DNA from: Bdellovibrionales bacterium
Lineage (GTDB): Bacteria > Bdellovibrionota > JAFGOL01
Direction: 5' to 3'
Assembly: GCA_022707945.1 (NCBI GenBank)
Contig: JAKIZQ010000001.1
Span: 3,120 to 39,094, forward strand
DNA: 35,975 bases
Shown: positions 16,389 to 24,302 of the stretch, piece by piece
Layout of the letters: each line of letters begins with the position of its first letter
Numbering within the stretch: position 1 is the first letter of the stretch
Position numbers and translations under genes: made by a program
The notes under the pieces: generated by a model
The model's database searches: none
What the model saw: the letters and a program-made list of their open reading frames with translations, nothing else
What the model was told of the DNA's origin: nothing

Positions 16389-17239
16389 ATAGAGCCTTAT
16401 GCTGTCTGTTAATATCGTTCTGTTTGAGTAGTTGCAATCGTTCTACATACAATAAGGGTAGCGTAGTGCATCCAAAGAAAGATAAAAATGGTTATAGTGT
16501 TTCTTATGTTAAGACTAAAAGTAGTGGTAATTTTACTAATTTATTCAGAGTGTCTGCTGATGATGTTCCTGTTTGGTGTGATCTAAGTGGGCGGTCCTCA
16601 AGATATTTAGAAGCTGCCAACCTCGTGTTACAATCTAAAGACCTTAAGCCTGTCTATGTTGCCTGTTATTCTGGTAAGACACCAGAGATCTATGATAACC
16701 ATAATGTTGATCGTGCTCTAAAGATAGGTAAAAAAACATTGTATTTGTATGATCCGTTAGATGAACTTTTATTTGTTGCTGTTAGTATAAAAAGTAATTG
16801 TATCCAAGATATGCCTGTTTATTATTTTTCTTTATATTATGAACTTTGTACTGGGAATGGTGTGGAATGTTGCATGAATGGTAACGGAAAGTCTTTTAAC
16901 ATATATGCTGTTATAAAAGATGACCCTAGCTTAGATATTAAAACAAGGCTCAAAAGTTTTTTTGAATATATTTCTAAACCATCTCTGTCGAATATGGCAC
17001 AAGATGCGTCTTACGATATTTTTACCTCTTACATAGAGGATGTTTGTTCATTCAATCGATGGTATCACGGTGCTGTTCATATGGGCATAACAGATCCAGA
17101 AACATTTTTAGATAAGGATGTTTGGACCGAACATTTTAATTCATTAAAGACTTGTGAAATAAAGATCCAAAACAGTTTGTTGCTGTTTGTTGGGCCTAAA
17201 GAGCCCAAAGCAGAACTTATCGATTCTCTAGTTCCTTGA
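16385..17239 (+). CDS. Lipoprotein of unknown function
   Basis: This is a 284-aa protein with a signal peptide ending in a lipobox (LSSC, Cys17). The ATG overlaps the stop of the M16-like gene (ATGA). The mature part has several cysteines, a VWCDLSGRSSRYLEAANLVL segment, and a C-terminus LLLFVGPKEPKAE that recalls the end of an M16 half. It may therefore be the second, diverged half of a split M16 pair, but I cannot support this firmly. The gene converges on the bactofilin gene and overlaps it by 23 bp. Confidence 0.6.
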   Translation: MNRALCCLLISFCLSSCNRSTYNKGSVVHPKKDKNGYSVSYVKTKSSGNFTNLFRVSADDVPVWCDLSGRSSRYLEAANLVLQSKDLKPVYVACYSGKTPEIYDNHNVDRALKIGKKTLYLYDPLDELLFVAVSIKSNCIQDMPVYYFSLYYELCTGNGVECCMNGNGKSFNIYAVIKDDPSLDIKTRLKSFFEYISKPSLSNMAQDASYDIFTSYIEDVCSFNRWYHGAVHMGITDPETFLDKDVWTEHFNSLKTCEIKIQNSLLLFVGPKEPKAELIDSLVP

Positions 17240-17597
17240 ATTTTGGATGGAATCTTGCCATTATGAGCTTACCATTTATTTTTGCGCCATCACTTACATC
17301 TATTTTGGGTGCTTTTAATCTTCCATTTATTTGAGCCGTATCACCAACACATATTATATCGCTTGCAGTTACGTCTCCTTCTAAAGAACCGTTTATTACT
17401 ACGGTCTTACCGTCTATATCTGCGTTTATTTTTGCTTGTTCTCCTATTATTAGTGTTCCAGAAGATCTTATTGTTCCGTTTATAGAACCCTCTATCCTTG
17501 TATATCTACCAAATTGAAAATCTCCCTTAAAACTTGATGAAACACTTATTACGTCCATCTCTTTATCAAGATCAAGTGTTTTGATGTCTATATTCAT
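17217..17597 (-). CDS. Bactofilin
   Basis: This is a 126-aa polymer-forming cytoskeletal protein. The body is a run of short beta-helix rungs: IEGSINGTIRSSGTLIIGEQ, INADIDGKTVVINGSLEGDV, and INGRLKAPKIDVSDGAKINGKL, the right-handed helix of bactofilins. I start it at ATG 17597 because that ATG overlaps the preceding gene's stop (ATGA), although a longer TTG frame to 17654 exists. It is encoded after a one-helix membrane protein and an L,D-transpeptidase. Bactofilins elsewhere recruit peptidoglycan enzymes to shape cells, so a role in local wall remodelling is likely. Confidence 0.88.
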   Translation of the reverse strand: MNIDIKTLDLDKEMDVISVSSSFKGDFQFGRYTRIEGSINGTIRSSGTLIIGEQAKINADIDGKTVVINGSLEGDVTASDIICVGDTAQINGRLKAPKIDVSDGAKINGKLIMARFHPKFKELENR

Positions 17598-17824
17598 TTT
17601 TTTGATTGTATTAACTCCTTCTTTAAAAGCTTGTTCTGTTCCAGTATGTGCCAATTCTCAGCCCATTGTATTAGGTAAGCAAGAAAGAATATAAAACAGG
17701 CTACTATTATGATCGAATTAACTATTATTATTTTTCTTAATAGTGAAGGTGATAAACTTAAGACCTTCAGCCTTTTTGGACCTTTATAAAAAGATATTAT
17801 TATGTTTTCCATTTCTCTTTTCAT
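17594..17824 (-). CDS. One-helix membrane protein, probable bactofilin membrane adaptor
   Basis: This is a 76-aa protein with a basic cytoplasmic N-terminus (FYKGPKRLKVLSLSPSLLRK), one helix (about residues 33-53) and a short coiled-coil-like tail (HILEQNKLLKKELIQSKK). This layout resembles the N-terminal part of bactofilin-linked M23 peptidases such as LmdC, but the peptidase domain is absent. Its start overlaps the L,D-transpeptidase stop and its stop overlaps the bactofilin start, both as ATGA. It may therefore anchor the bactofilin to the membrane. It could instead be a truncated M23 gene; the tight couplings argue for a designed short protein. Confidence 0.65.
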   Translation of the reverse strand: MKREMENIIISFYKGPKRLKVLSLSPSLLRKIIIVNSIIIVACFIFFLAYLIQWAENWHILEQNKLLKKELIQSKK

Positions 17825-18442
17825 TTTAACTCTTCATACACTATATCTGTTGATTTTTCTAGCCCTCTGCTTATTTTAAATTTTGAGGGCCCATATTGTA
17901 TGGTGATGGAGCCTGTATTGAGTGCCGTCTTTATTTTAACAGTATCCTTGCTGTCAGCTATTATAATTGGTGTTTGCCTTAGTTTGATGAATTTTATTAA
18001 TTTAAGGAGCTTATCATTCTGCATTATGACACAACCTCTTGTAGATGTTTTTGGACCTAGTCTTGTTTGTTCATCTGTGCCATGTATCCATATGCCACTA
18101 CCTGTTCTGCCAGCCTTTATATCTATTGGGATAATTAAGTACTACCGCCATTGGACCATACGTTTCGTCTGGTAATTCATCTATATTCATAAACTTCATG
18201 CCAAAATAAATACCTGTAGGTGTTTTATGATCTCCCTGTTCCTGTTTTGTTCCACCTATTAATCCAAAAGAGGCTGTTCCTTCAAAGAGTATGGTTAAAA
18301 CATTGTTCTTGTTCTCTATTACTTTTATAAAACCATCTTTTTTCGATGCAACGATAGCCCTGTCGCCTTTGGCAAGCTCCAAATTGGCGCTGAAGCCAAA
18401 ACACAAGTTAAAACTTAAGACGGTAAAGATTAATGTACCCAT
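17821..18442 (-). pseudogene. L,D-transpeptidase (YkuD family), interrupted by a one-base frameshift
   Basis: Two reading frames together make one exported L,D-transpeptidase of about 206 aa. The first (18442-18098) has a signal peptide, a small N-terminal domain and the YkuD start HKTPTGIYFG, then VVLNYPNRYK, but then runs into a stop. Skipping one base at the AAA at 18116-18118 joins it to AGRTGSGIWIHGTDEQ, then TSTRGCVIM with the catalytic Cys codon at 18031-18033, and TPIIIADS to the end at 17821. The downstream frame is clean for nearly 100 codons and its stop overlaps the next gene. It may be a sequencing error, a fresh mutation, or +1 frameshifting. The active enzyme would make 3-3 peptidoglycan crosslinks or attach proteins to the wall. 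Confidence 0.8.
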
Positions 18443-18474
18443 TACTTTATTTATGATAGCATTTTTTATAAGTT

Positions 18475-19200
18475 ATGGGCAGAGTTATAATAGTAGGGGA
18501 TGTACATATAGGTGCTAGCGGTGGCCAAAGGCATAAAAGTTTTTCTGCCTTTTTGGATTATGTTAGACTTGAAAAGCCTCAGGCACTGCTTTTGGCAGGC
18601 GATATATTTGAATTCATGTATGGTAGTACAAAATGGAATTCAAAAAAATACCCAGATATTTTTCAAAAGTTAGAACTCTTGCACAAAAATGGTATAAAAA
18701 TATATTACGTGTACGGTAATCATGACTTCTGTTTCCATCCAACCTTTGATTTCATGAATATCTCTGCTGGTTATGAAAAAATAAAGATAGCAGGACGTAA
18801 TTTTTGTTTCAAACATGGCGACGGACTTGATCCAGATGACAAAAAATATATCCTGCTTAAAAAAGTTTTAAGAAGTAAATTTTTCTCTTTAATAGCAAAA
18901 ATTACGCCAGATCTTGTCCTATACTTTCTTGCTAATTTCTTTTCTTCTTTGAGCAGACGGGTTGACCATGACCCTAGAGTACTTGAAAAAAGAGCAAGGA
19001 TATATAAAGAAGTTGCATTAGGCCTTTTAAACAAGGATGGACTTGATGTTGTAGCCTTTGGCCACTCACACGTAGCAGAGTTTTGTCGTATAGGTCATCC
19101 CGGCCGCATATATTTAAATCCTGGTTTTTTTGGGAAAGATTATACCTATGCTGTGATAGAGAATGACAATAGTGTTTATATTGGTGTTTTCAACGAATAG
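18475..19200 (+). CDS. Metallophosphoesterase, LpxH-like UDP-2,3-diacylglucosamine diphosphatase
   Basis: This is a 241-aa calcineurin-like phosphoesterase with the full metal set: GDVHIG (Asp9, His11), GDIFEF (Asp43), YGNHDF (Asn82, His83), KHGDG (His114) and FGHSHV near the end. GD-[IL]-FEF and the approximate length resemble LpxH, which cleaves UDP-diacylglucosamine in lipid A synthesis. LpxH usually has GNRDF where this has GNHDF, so an LpxH2-like or broader specificity is possible. It is divergent from the L,D-transpeptidase with only 32 bp between starts, and lies 31 bp before prkA. Confidence 0.75.
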   Translation: MGRVIIVGDVHIGASGGQRHKSFSAFLDYVRLEKPQALLLAGDIFEFMYGSTKWNSKKYPDIFQKLELLHKNGIKIYYVYGNHDFCFHPTFDFMNISAGYEKIKIAGRNFCFKHGDGLDPDDKKYILLKKVLRSKFFSLIAKITPDLVLYFLANFFSSLSRRVDHDPRVLEKRARIYKEVALGLLNKDGLDVVAFGHSHVAEFCRIGHPGRIYLNPGFFGKDYTYAVIENDNSVYIGVFNE

Positions 19201-19231
19201 TGCTAATATTTTGCTATAGGGGGGATATGAC

Positions 19232-21310
19232 ATGGCAAACTTCGATATCAATACTTTTATAAAAAGTAATCAAAACATTGAAGAGTACAAAGAATTTAAC
19301 TGGGAAGGCAGTTTTCAAGACTATGTTAATATAGTCACTAAGAAACCTCAGGTAACGAGGAATGCCTTTCAGCGTCTATATGATATGGTAAATTCATATG
19401 GTAAAGAAGAATATGTTGAATTTAAAAAGAACATAACTAGATTTAATTTTTTCAAGGATGATGATCACAATGCCGCAGATGCAGTATATGGTCTTGATAT
19501 ATCCCTGATGAAACTTGTAGATATATTTAAAGCAGCATCCCAGGGTTATGGTCCAGAAAAAAGGGTTCTTTTGTTGCATGGCCCAGTAGGTTCTGCAAAA
19601 AGTACTATTGCAAGGTTATTAAAAGAGGGACTAGAAGCTTATTCAAAGAAAGACGATGGAGCTATGTACACTTTTAAGTGGATAGATCCAAATCCACCTG
19701 CAGGCCAAGACAAACTACTTGGTGGAGAAAAGTTTCTTAAATGTCCAATACACGAAGAACCGTTAAAGTTAATACCAGAAGAAATGCGCCCAAAATTCCT
19801 TGCAGAAATAAACAAAGGTAAGAAAACAGATTTTAAGGTCAATATAAAAGGTGATCTTTGCCCAAGCTGTAGATATATATTTAACCAATTAATGATGCGC
19901 TATGACGGTGATTGGACCAAAGTAATGCAACACGTCGTAGTTTATAGGTTAATACTTTCTGAAAAAGACAGGATAGGTATTGGTACTTTCCAACCTAAAG
20001 ATGAGAAGAATCAGGATTCTACAGAATTAACAGGAGATGTTAATTACAGAAAGATAGCTCTTTTTGGTAGTGATTCAGATCCGAGGGCTTTCAACTTTGA
20101 CGGTGAACTTAATATAGGTAACCGTGGTCTTGTTGAGTTTGTAGAGATATTAAAACTTGATGTAGCGTTCCTGTATGACCTGCTTGGTGCAAGTCAGGAA
20201 CACAAAATAAAACCAAAGAAATTTCCGCAAACAGATATAGACCTAGTTATACTTGGTCACACTAACGAGCCTGAGTTCAGAAAACTTCAGAGCAACGAGT
20301 ATATGGAAGCTTTAAGAGACAGGACGCTTAAGATAGATATACCTTATGTTACAAAACTTACAGAAGAGATAAAGATATATAAAAAGGATTTTAATGAGAA
20401 TTCTGTAAGAGGAAAACATATAGCTCCACACACAATAGAGATGGCTGGGATGTGGGCGGTATTAACTAGGCTGGAGCCGCCTAAAAAAGCAAATCTTACT
20501 ATCTTGCAAAAATTAAAACTTTACGACGGAAAGATGGCTCCAGGTTTTACAGAAGAGGACGTAAAGGAATTGAGAAAAGAATCAAGGAGAGAAGGCCTGG
20601 ATGGTATTTCTCCGAGGTATATACAGGACAAGATATCAAACGCACTTGTTTCTGATATCTATGGTGATGTTGGTTGCGTTAACCCGTTCATGGTAATGAA
20701 TGAACTAGAGGGAGGTCTAAAACATCACAACCTTATAGATTCTGAGGAAAAGAAACAGTACTACATGGAACTCTTGGCTATTGTAAAACAGGAATATGAA
20801 GAGCTAGTTAAGAACGAGGTACAGCGAGCTATTTCTGCAGACGATGACGCAATAGCAAGACTATGTTCGAATTACATAGATAATGTTAAGGCTTTTACTA
20901 GAAAAGAAAAAGTAAGGAATAAATATACTGGTGAAAACGAAGAACCAGATGAAAGATTAATGCGTTCAATAGAAGAAAAGATAGATATACCAGACAGCAG
21001 AAAGGACGATTTTAGAAAAGAGATAATGAACTACATCGCGGCACTTGCTTTAGATGGAAAGCAGTTCGACTATAAGACTAATGAGAGGCTGTACAGGGCT
21101 CTTGAACTAAAATTGTTCGAAGATCAAAAGGATACAATAAAACTAACGTCTCTTGTTAGTGGTGTTGTTGATAAAGAAACACAAGAAAAGATAGATATAG
21201 TTAAAGCAAGATTGATAAAGAACTATGGCTATTGCGAGATATGTTCTACTGATGTTCTTAACTTTGTTGCTTCAATATTTGCAAGAGGCGACGTAAGGAA
21301 GGAAAACTAA
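19232..21310 (+). CDS. prkA: Serine protein kinase PrkA (YeaG)
   Basis: This is a 692-aa cytoplasmic protein of family length. The N-terminal AAA+ PrkA domain carries Walker A GPVGSAKS (117-124). GERFLKCPIHEEPL-type and LCPSCRYIFNQL cysteine segments follow, as do RGLVEFVEILKLDVAFLYDLLGASQEHKIKPK and the DLVILGHTNEPEF stretch, all hallmarks. The C-terminal kinase-like domain (about 440-680) contains SPRYIQDKISNAL. It phosphorylates or otherwise controls stress targets in enteric bacteria and Bacillus. A strong AGGGGGGA precedes the ATG. It is followed by yeaH (8 bp) and spoVR (4-bp overlap), the classical YeaG-YeaH-YcgB unit. Confidence 0.97.
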   Translation: MANFDINTFIKSNQNIEEYKEFNWEGSFQDYVNIVTKKPQVTRNAFQRLYDMVNSYGKEEYVEFKKNITRFNFFKDDDHNAADAVYGLDISLMKLVDIFKAASQGYGPEKRVLLLHGPVGSAKSTIARLLKEGLEAYSKKDDGAMYTFKWIDPNPPAGQDKLLGGEKFLKCPIHEEPLKLIPEEMRPKFLAEINKGKKTDFKVNIKGDLCPSCRYIFNQLMMRYDGDWTKVMQHVVVYRLILSEKDRIGIGTFQPKDEKNQDSTELTGDVNYRKIALFGSDSDPRAFNFDGELNIGNRGLVEFVEILKLDVAFLYDLLGASQEHKIKPKKFPQTDIDLVILGHTNEPEFRKLQSNEYMEALRDRTLKIDIPYVTKLTEEIKIYKKDFNENSVRGKHIAPHTIEMAGMWAVLTRLEPPKKANLTILQKLKLYDGKMAPGFTEEDVKELRKESRREGLDGISPRYIQDKISNALVSDIYGDVGCVNPFMVMNELEGGLKHHNLIDSEEKKQYYMELLAIVKQEYEELVKNEVQRAISADDDAIARLCSNYIDNVKAFTRKEKVRNKYTGENEEPDERLMRSIEEKIDIPDSRKDDFRKEIMNYIAALALDGKQFDYKTNERLYRALELKLFEDQKDTIKLTSLVSGVVDKETQEKIDIVKARLIKNYGYCEICSTDVLNFVASIFARGDVRKEN

Positions 21311-21318
21311 AGAACACC

Positions 21319-22428
21319 ATGGTTTCAAAAATAGAAAGAGATCATGCAAGGTTCCAAGAAATAGTAAAGGGAAAGATTCGTCAGAATCTTAAGGAATACA
21401 TCACTAAGGGAGAAATGATAGGTCGTGTAGGAAAGCATTTTGTAAGTATTCCTGTTCCAAGAATAGACCTTCCCAGATTTAGATATGGGCTTCCAGAGAC
21501 TGGTGGTGTGAGTTCGGGTGACGGTGCAGAAGGAACTCCACTTGGGCCAGCTTATGATCCAGAAGATGGTGGTGGAGAGGCTGGTAACCAACCGGGACAA
21601 CATGAACTTGAAGTTGATATCAGTATAGAAGAACTTGCAAAAATGTTGGGAGAAGAACTGGAACTCCCAAAAATAGAGCCAAAAGGTTCGAGTAAGATGG
21701 AAGCTATGAAAAGAGTTTATAGGGGAGTCCATCTTGTTGGTCCTCGGTCTTTGGTCCATTTTAAAAGAACATATAAAGAAGCATTAAAGAGGCAAATAAT
21801 ATCTGGAGAGTATGATCCAGACGATCCTGTTATAGTGCCAATAAAGAAAGATTTTAGATATAGAGGTTGGAAGGATATAGTTCAGCCTCAATATAATGCA
21901 GTGGTCATATACATGATGGACGTTAGTGGTAGCATGGGTGATGAGCAAAAAGAGATGGTAAGAATAGAATCTTTTTGGATAGATACTTGGTTAAGAAGTC
22001 ATTACAGAGATCTTGAAACAAGGTTTATCGTACATGATGCTTCTGCGAGACTTGTAGATAGAGAAACTTTTTTTAAAACAAAAGAGAGTGGTGGAACACT
22101 GATATCTTCTGCGTATAAACTTTGTGACATACTTATAGATAGAGAATTTCCACCAGATGAGTGGAATGTATATCCTTTCCATTTTTCTGATGGTGATAAC
22201 TGGTCGTCAGAAGATACTCGTGTTTGTGTTGAACTTTTAAGGAACAACATTATCCCAAAGTCAAATATGTTCTGTTATGGACAGGTAACAAGCAGGTATG
22301 GCTCTGGGCAATTCATAAAGGATTTACAAGAGAACTTTAAAGATGACGACAAACTGATACTTTCAACAATAGAGAATAAAGACGGCATACTTAACTCCAT
22401 AAAAGATTTTCTTGGAAAAGGTAAATGA
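21319..22428 (+). CDS. yeaH: DUF444 protein YeaH/YhbH, von Willebrand A-like
   Basis: This 369-aa protein is the standard partner of PrkA. The N-terminal half holds IERDHARFQEIVKGKIRQNL and a Gly/acid-rich linker (about 70-95). The C-terminal half is a vWA-like domain with a MIDAS motif MMDVSGSMGDEQK (Asp201, Ser203, Ser205), and FIVHDASARLVDRETFF and HFSDGDNWSSEDT, which are family signatures. Its molecular role is unclear, but it is genetically tied to PrkA and SpoVR in stress and stationary-phase responses. It overlaps spoVR by 4 bp (ATGA). Confidence 0.95.
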   Translation: MVSKIERDHARFQEIVKGKIRQNLKEYITKGEMIGRVGKHFVSIPVPRIDLPRFRYGLPETGGVSSGDGAEGTPLGPAYDPEDGGGEAGNQPGQHELEVDISIEELAKMLGEELELPKIEPKGSSKMEAMKRVYRGVHLVGPRSLVHFKRTYKEALKRQIISGEYDPDDPVIVPIKKDFRYRGWKDIVQPQYNAVVIYMMDVSGSMGDEQKEMVRIESFWIDTWLRSHYRDLETRFIVHDASARLVDRETFFKTKESGGTLISSAYKLCDILIDREFPPDEWNVYPFHFSDGDNWSSEDTRVCVELLRNNIIPKSNMFCYGQVTSRYGSGQFIKDLQENFKDDDKLILSTIENKDGILNSIKDFLGKGK

Positions 22429-23939
22429 ACATGATGGTTGGAACAGAACTCACTCCTCAACTACAAAGGATAAATGAACAGGTAAAGAAGTATGCCCTTA
22501 GCTATGGGTTGGATTTTTTTGAAGTTATATTTGAGATGATAGACTATAAACAGGTGAACGAAATAGCTTCACTTGGTGGATTTCCAACAAGATATCCTCA
22601 CTGGCGTTTTGGCATGGAATATGACAGGCTCTCAAAAAGTTATCAGTATGGACTTCATAAGATCTACGAGATGGTCATAAATAATGACCCTTGTTACGCC
22701 TATCTTCTAAGGGCCAACAAACTTATAGATCAGAAACTTGTAATGGCTCACGTTTATGCGCATTGTGATTTTTTTAAATGTAACATGTATTTTGATGGAA
22801 CTAACAGAAAGATGATGGACGAAATGGCAAACCATGCAACAAGGATCCGTCGTTATATGGACAAACATGGTGTTAGTGTTGTTGAGGATTTTATTGATGC
22901 CTGTCTTTCTATAGAGAACCTAATAGATTATCACTATAATCGTGCGGAGCGTCTTTATAAACCAATAGAACAAGAGATAGACGAGGATGATATAGACACA
23001 GAGAACCCTCCACTAAGAGTGCCTAAACTTAAAAGCAAAAATTACATGGATAAATTCATAAATCCTGATTCTTTTATAAAACAACAGTTGAATAAACTCC
23101 TAAAACAGAAAGAAAAAAGTAAGAAGTTTCCTTCAGAAGACGAAAAAGACGTTCTCTTGTTCCTTCAGGAATACGCTCCGTTAAAAAACTGGCAAAGGGA
23201 TGTGCTCTCTATAATCAGAGAAGAATCTTATTATTTTTCTCCTCAGGGACAGACAAAGATAATGAATGAAGGTTGGGCTAGTTATTGGCACTCAAGGATA
23301 ATGACAGAAAAAGCATTAATGGATTCTGAGATAGTTGATTTTGCAGATCATCATAGTGGTACTGTTCATATGAGGCCGGGCACTCTTAATCCTTATAAAC
23401 TTGGTTTGGAACTTTTCAGAGATATAGAGGAGCGATGGGATAAAGGCATGTTCGGTAAAGAGTGGGAAGAATGTAATGATTTTAAAGAAAAGAAGAATTG
23501 GGATAAGAAACTTGGTTTTGGTAGGCAGAAAATATTTGAAGTAAGACGACTTTATAATGATGTAACTTTCATAGACACCTTCCTTACCCCAGAGTTCGCA
23601 CAAAAATTCAAACTTTTCGTTTTTGATGCTAATAAGAAAACTGGCCAGTGGGAAATAGCTAGTCGTGAATTCAAAAAAGTTAAAGACAAACTATTGTTCC
23701 AGCTTACTAATTTTGGTCAACCATTCATCTCTGTTAACGATGGTAATTTTAAAAACAGAGGAGAGTTGTTGCTAGCACACAGACACGAAGGATTTGATCT
23801 CAAGGTTTCTGAAGCCCATCGTACATTAGAGAATGTTTTTAAGATATGGAGACGTACTGTAAATATAAAAACTATCGTCCAGGGTGAGAATAAACTGTTG
23901 AGTTATGACGGAAAAGAACACACCGAATCTCCTTTCTAA
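22425..23939 (+). CDS. spoVR: SpoVR/YcgB family protein
   Basis: This is a 504-aa protein of normal SpoVR length. Signatures include GGFPTRYPHWRFGMEYDRL, YAYLLRANKLIDQKLVMAHVYAHCDFFKCN, NEGWASYWHSRIMTEKAL and HSGTVHMRPGTLNPYKLG. In Bacillus it affects spore cortex; in Gram-negatives it is part of the YeaG-YeaH-YcgB stress unit. No sporulation gene is nearby, so this is not evidence of sporulation. Translation may begin at ATG 22431 rather than 22425, because the AAAGGT site is better spaced for the former. A large hairpin with a T-tract follows the stop immediately. Confidence 0.95.
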   Translation: MNMMVGTELTPQLQRINEQVKKYALSYGLDFFEVIFEMIDYKQVNEIASLGGFPTRYPHWRFGMEYDRLSKSYQYGLHKIYEMVINNDPCYAYLLRANKLIDQKLVMAHVYAHCDFFKCNMYFDGTNRKMMDEMANHATRIRRYMDKHGVSVVEDFIDACLSIENLIDYHYNRAERLYKPIEQEIDEDDIDTENPPLRVPKLKSKNYMDKFINPDSFIKQQLNKLLKQKEKSKKFPSEDEKDVLLFLQEYAPLKNWQRDVLSIIREESYYFSPQGQTKIMNEGWASYWHSRIMTEKALMDSEIVDFADHHSGTVHMRPGTLNPYKLGLELFRDIEERWDKGMFGKEWEECNDFKEKKNWDKKLGFGRQKIFEVRRLYNDVTFIDTFLTPEFAQKFKLFVFDANKKTGQWEIASREFKKVKDKLLFQLTNFGQPFISVNDGNFKNRGELLLAHRHEGFDLKVSEAHRTLENVFKIWRRTVNIKTIVQGENKLLSYDGKEHTESPF

Positions 23940-24075
23940 GACCAAGCTACATTCAAGTCGCTAACATCGTTGGACTCTTGAAGCCTCCTCAACGTACTGT
24001 ATAAGTACGTTTGCGTCGTCTTCTGCGAGTCCGCCTCGTTATCGATCTTGACTGTAGCTTGGTCTAGTTTTTTTT
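23939..24075 (+). repeat. Nested hairpin element with T-tract after spoVR
   Basis: Outer arms AGACCAAGCTACA (23939-23951) and TGTAGCTTGGTCT (24053-24065) are perfect 13-bp inverted repeats; the left one starts inside the spoVR stop codon. Inside them TCAAG/CTTGA, TAAC/GTTA, GGACTC/GAGTCC and GAAG/CTTC pair in order. The apical stem AACGTACT-GTATA-AGTACGTT (23991-24011) is perfect. Eight T residues follow (24068-24075), so the element probably ends prkA-operon transcription. The size and nested design exceed a normal terminator and suggest a REP-like dispersed repeat. Confidence 0.7.
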
Positions 24076-24109
24076 GCATTCAAGTCGATAGCTTTGTTTA
24101 TAACGAGGC

Positions 24110-24296
24110 ATTCAATAATGCTTTTTTATGACTATCTCGGAGTTTTCGGGAAACCATTCTTGTCAGATTTTGCGTAAAAATTGCGTACGAGACCGATGCG
24201 ACGCACGGGGAGACAGCGGCGAGCTAGCAATTTTAGCAAAATGGGACTTAGAATGGTCGAAAACGGAGATCTAGTCATAAAAAAGTATTATTGAAT
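24110..24296. repeat. 187-bp imperfect palindrome, MITE-like
   Basis: Left arm 24110-24184 and right arm 24227-24296 are imperfect inverted repeats. The outer 25 nt (24110-24134 against 24272-24296) agree at 24 positions. Further in, GTTTTCG, ACCATTCT, ATTTTGC and AAAATTGC all recur in order with small gaps. The loop, about 24185-24226, is strikingly GC-rich in an AT-rich region. There is no ORF, no clear target duplication, and no T-tract at either end. It lies between two convergent transcripts (spoVR and the HD-GYP gene). It may be a non-autonomous mobile element or a structural DNA site. Confidence 0.7.
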
Positions 24297-24302
24297 AACA
24301 AG

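Noticed and set aside
21325..21759. 144-aa minus-strand frame inside yeaH.
   Set aside because: Shadow frame; the plus strand has a full, conserved DUF444 gene.
22425..23939. SpoVR and PrkA as a sign of endospore formation.
   Set aside because: This trio is widespread in non-sporulating Gram-negative bacteria, and the window shows outer-membrane genes and no spore genes.
24110..24296. 6S RNA or another long-hairpin ncRNA.
   Set aside because: Size fits, but T6 lies near the 5' end of the arm on both strands and no promoter or terminator frames it. I prefer a repeat or mobile element.
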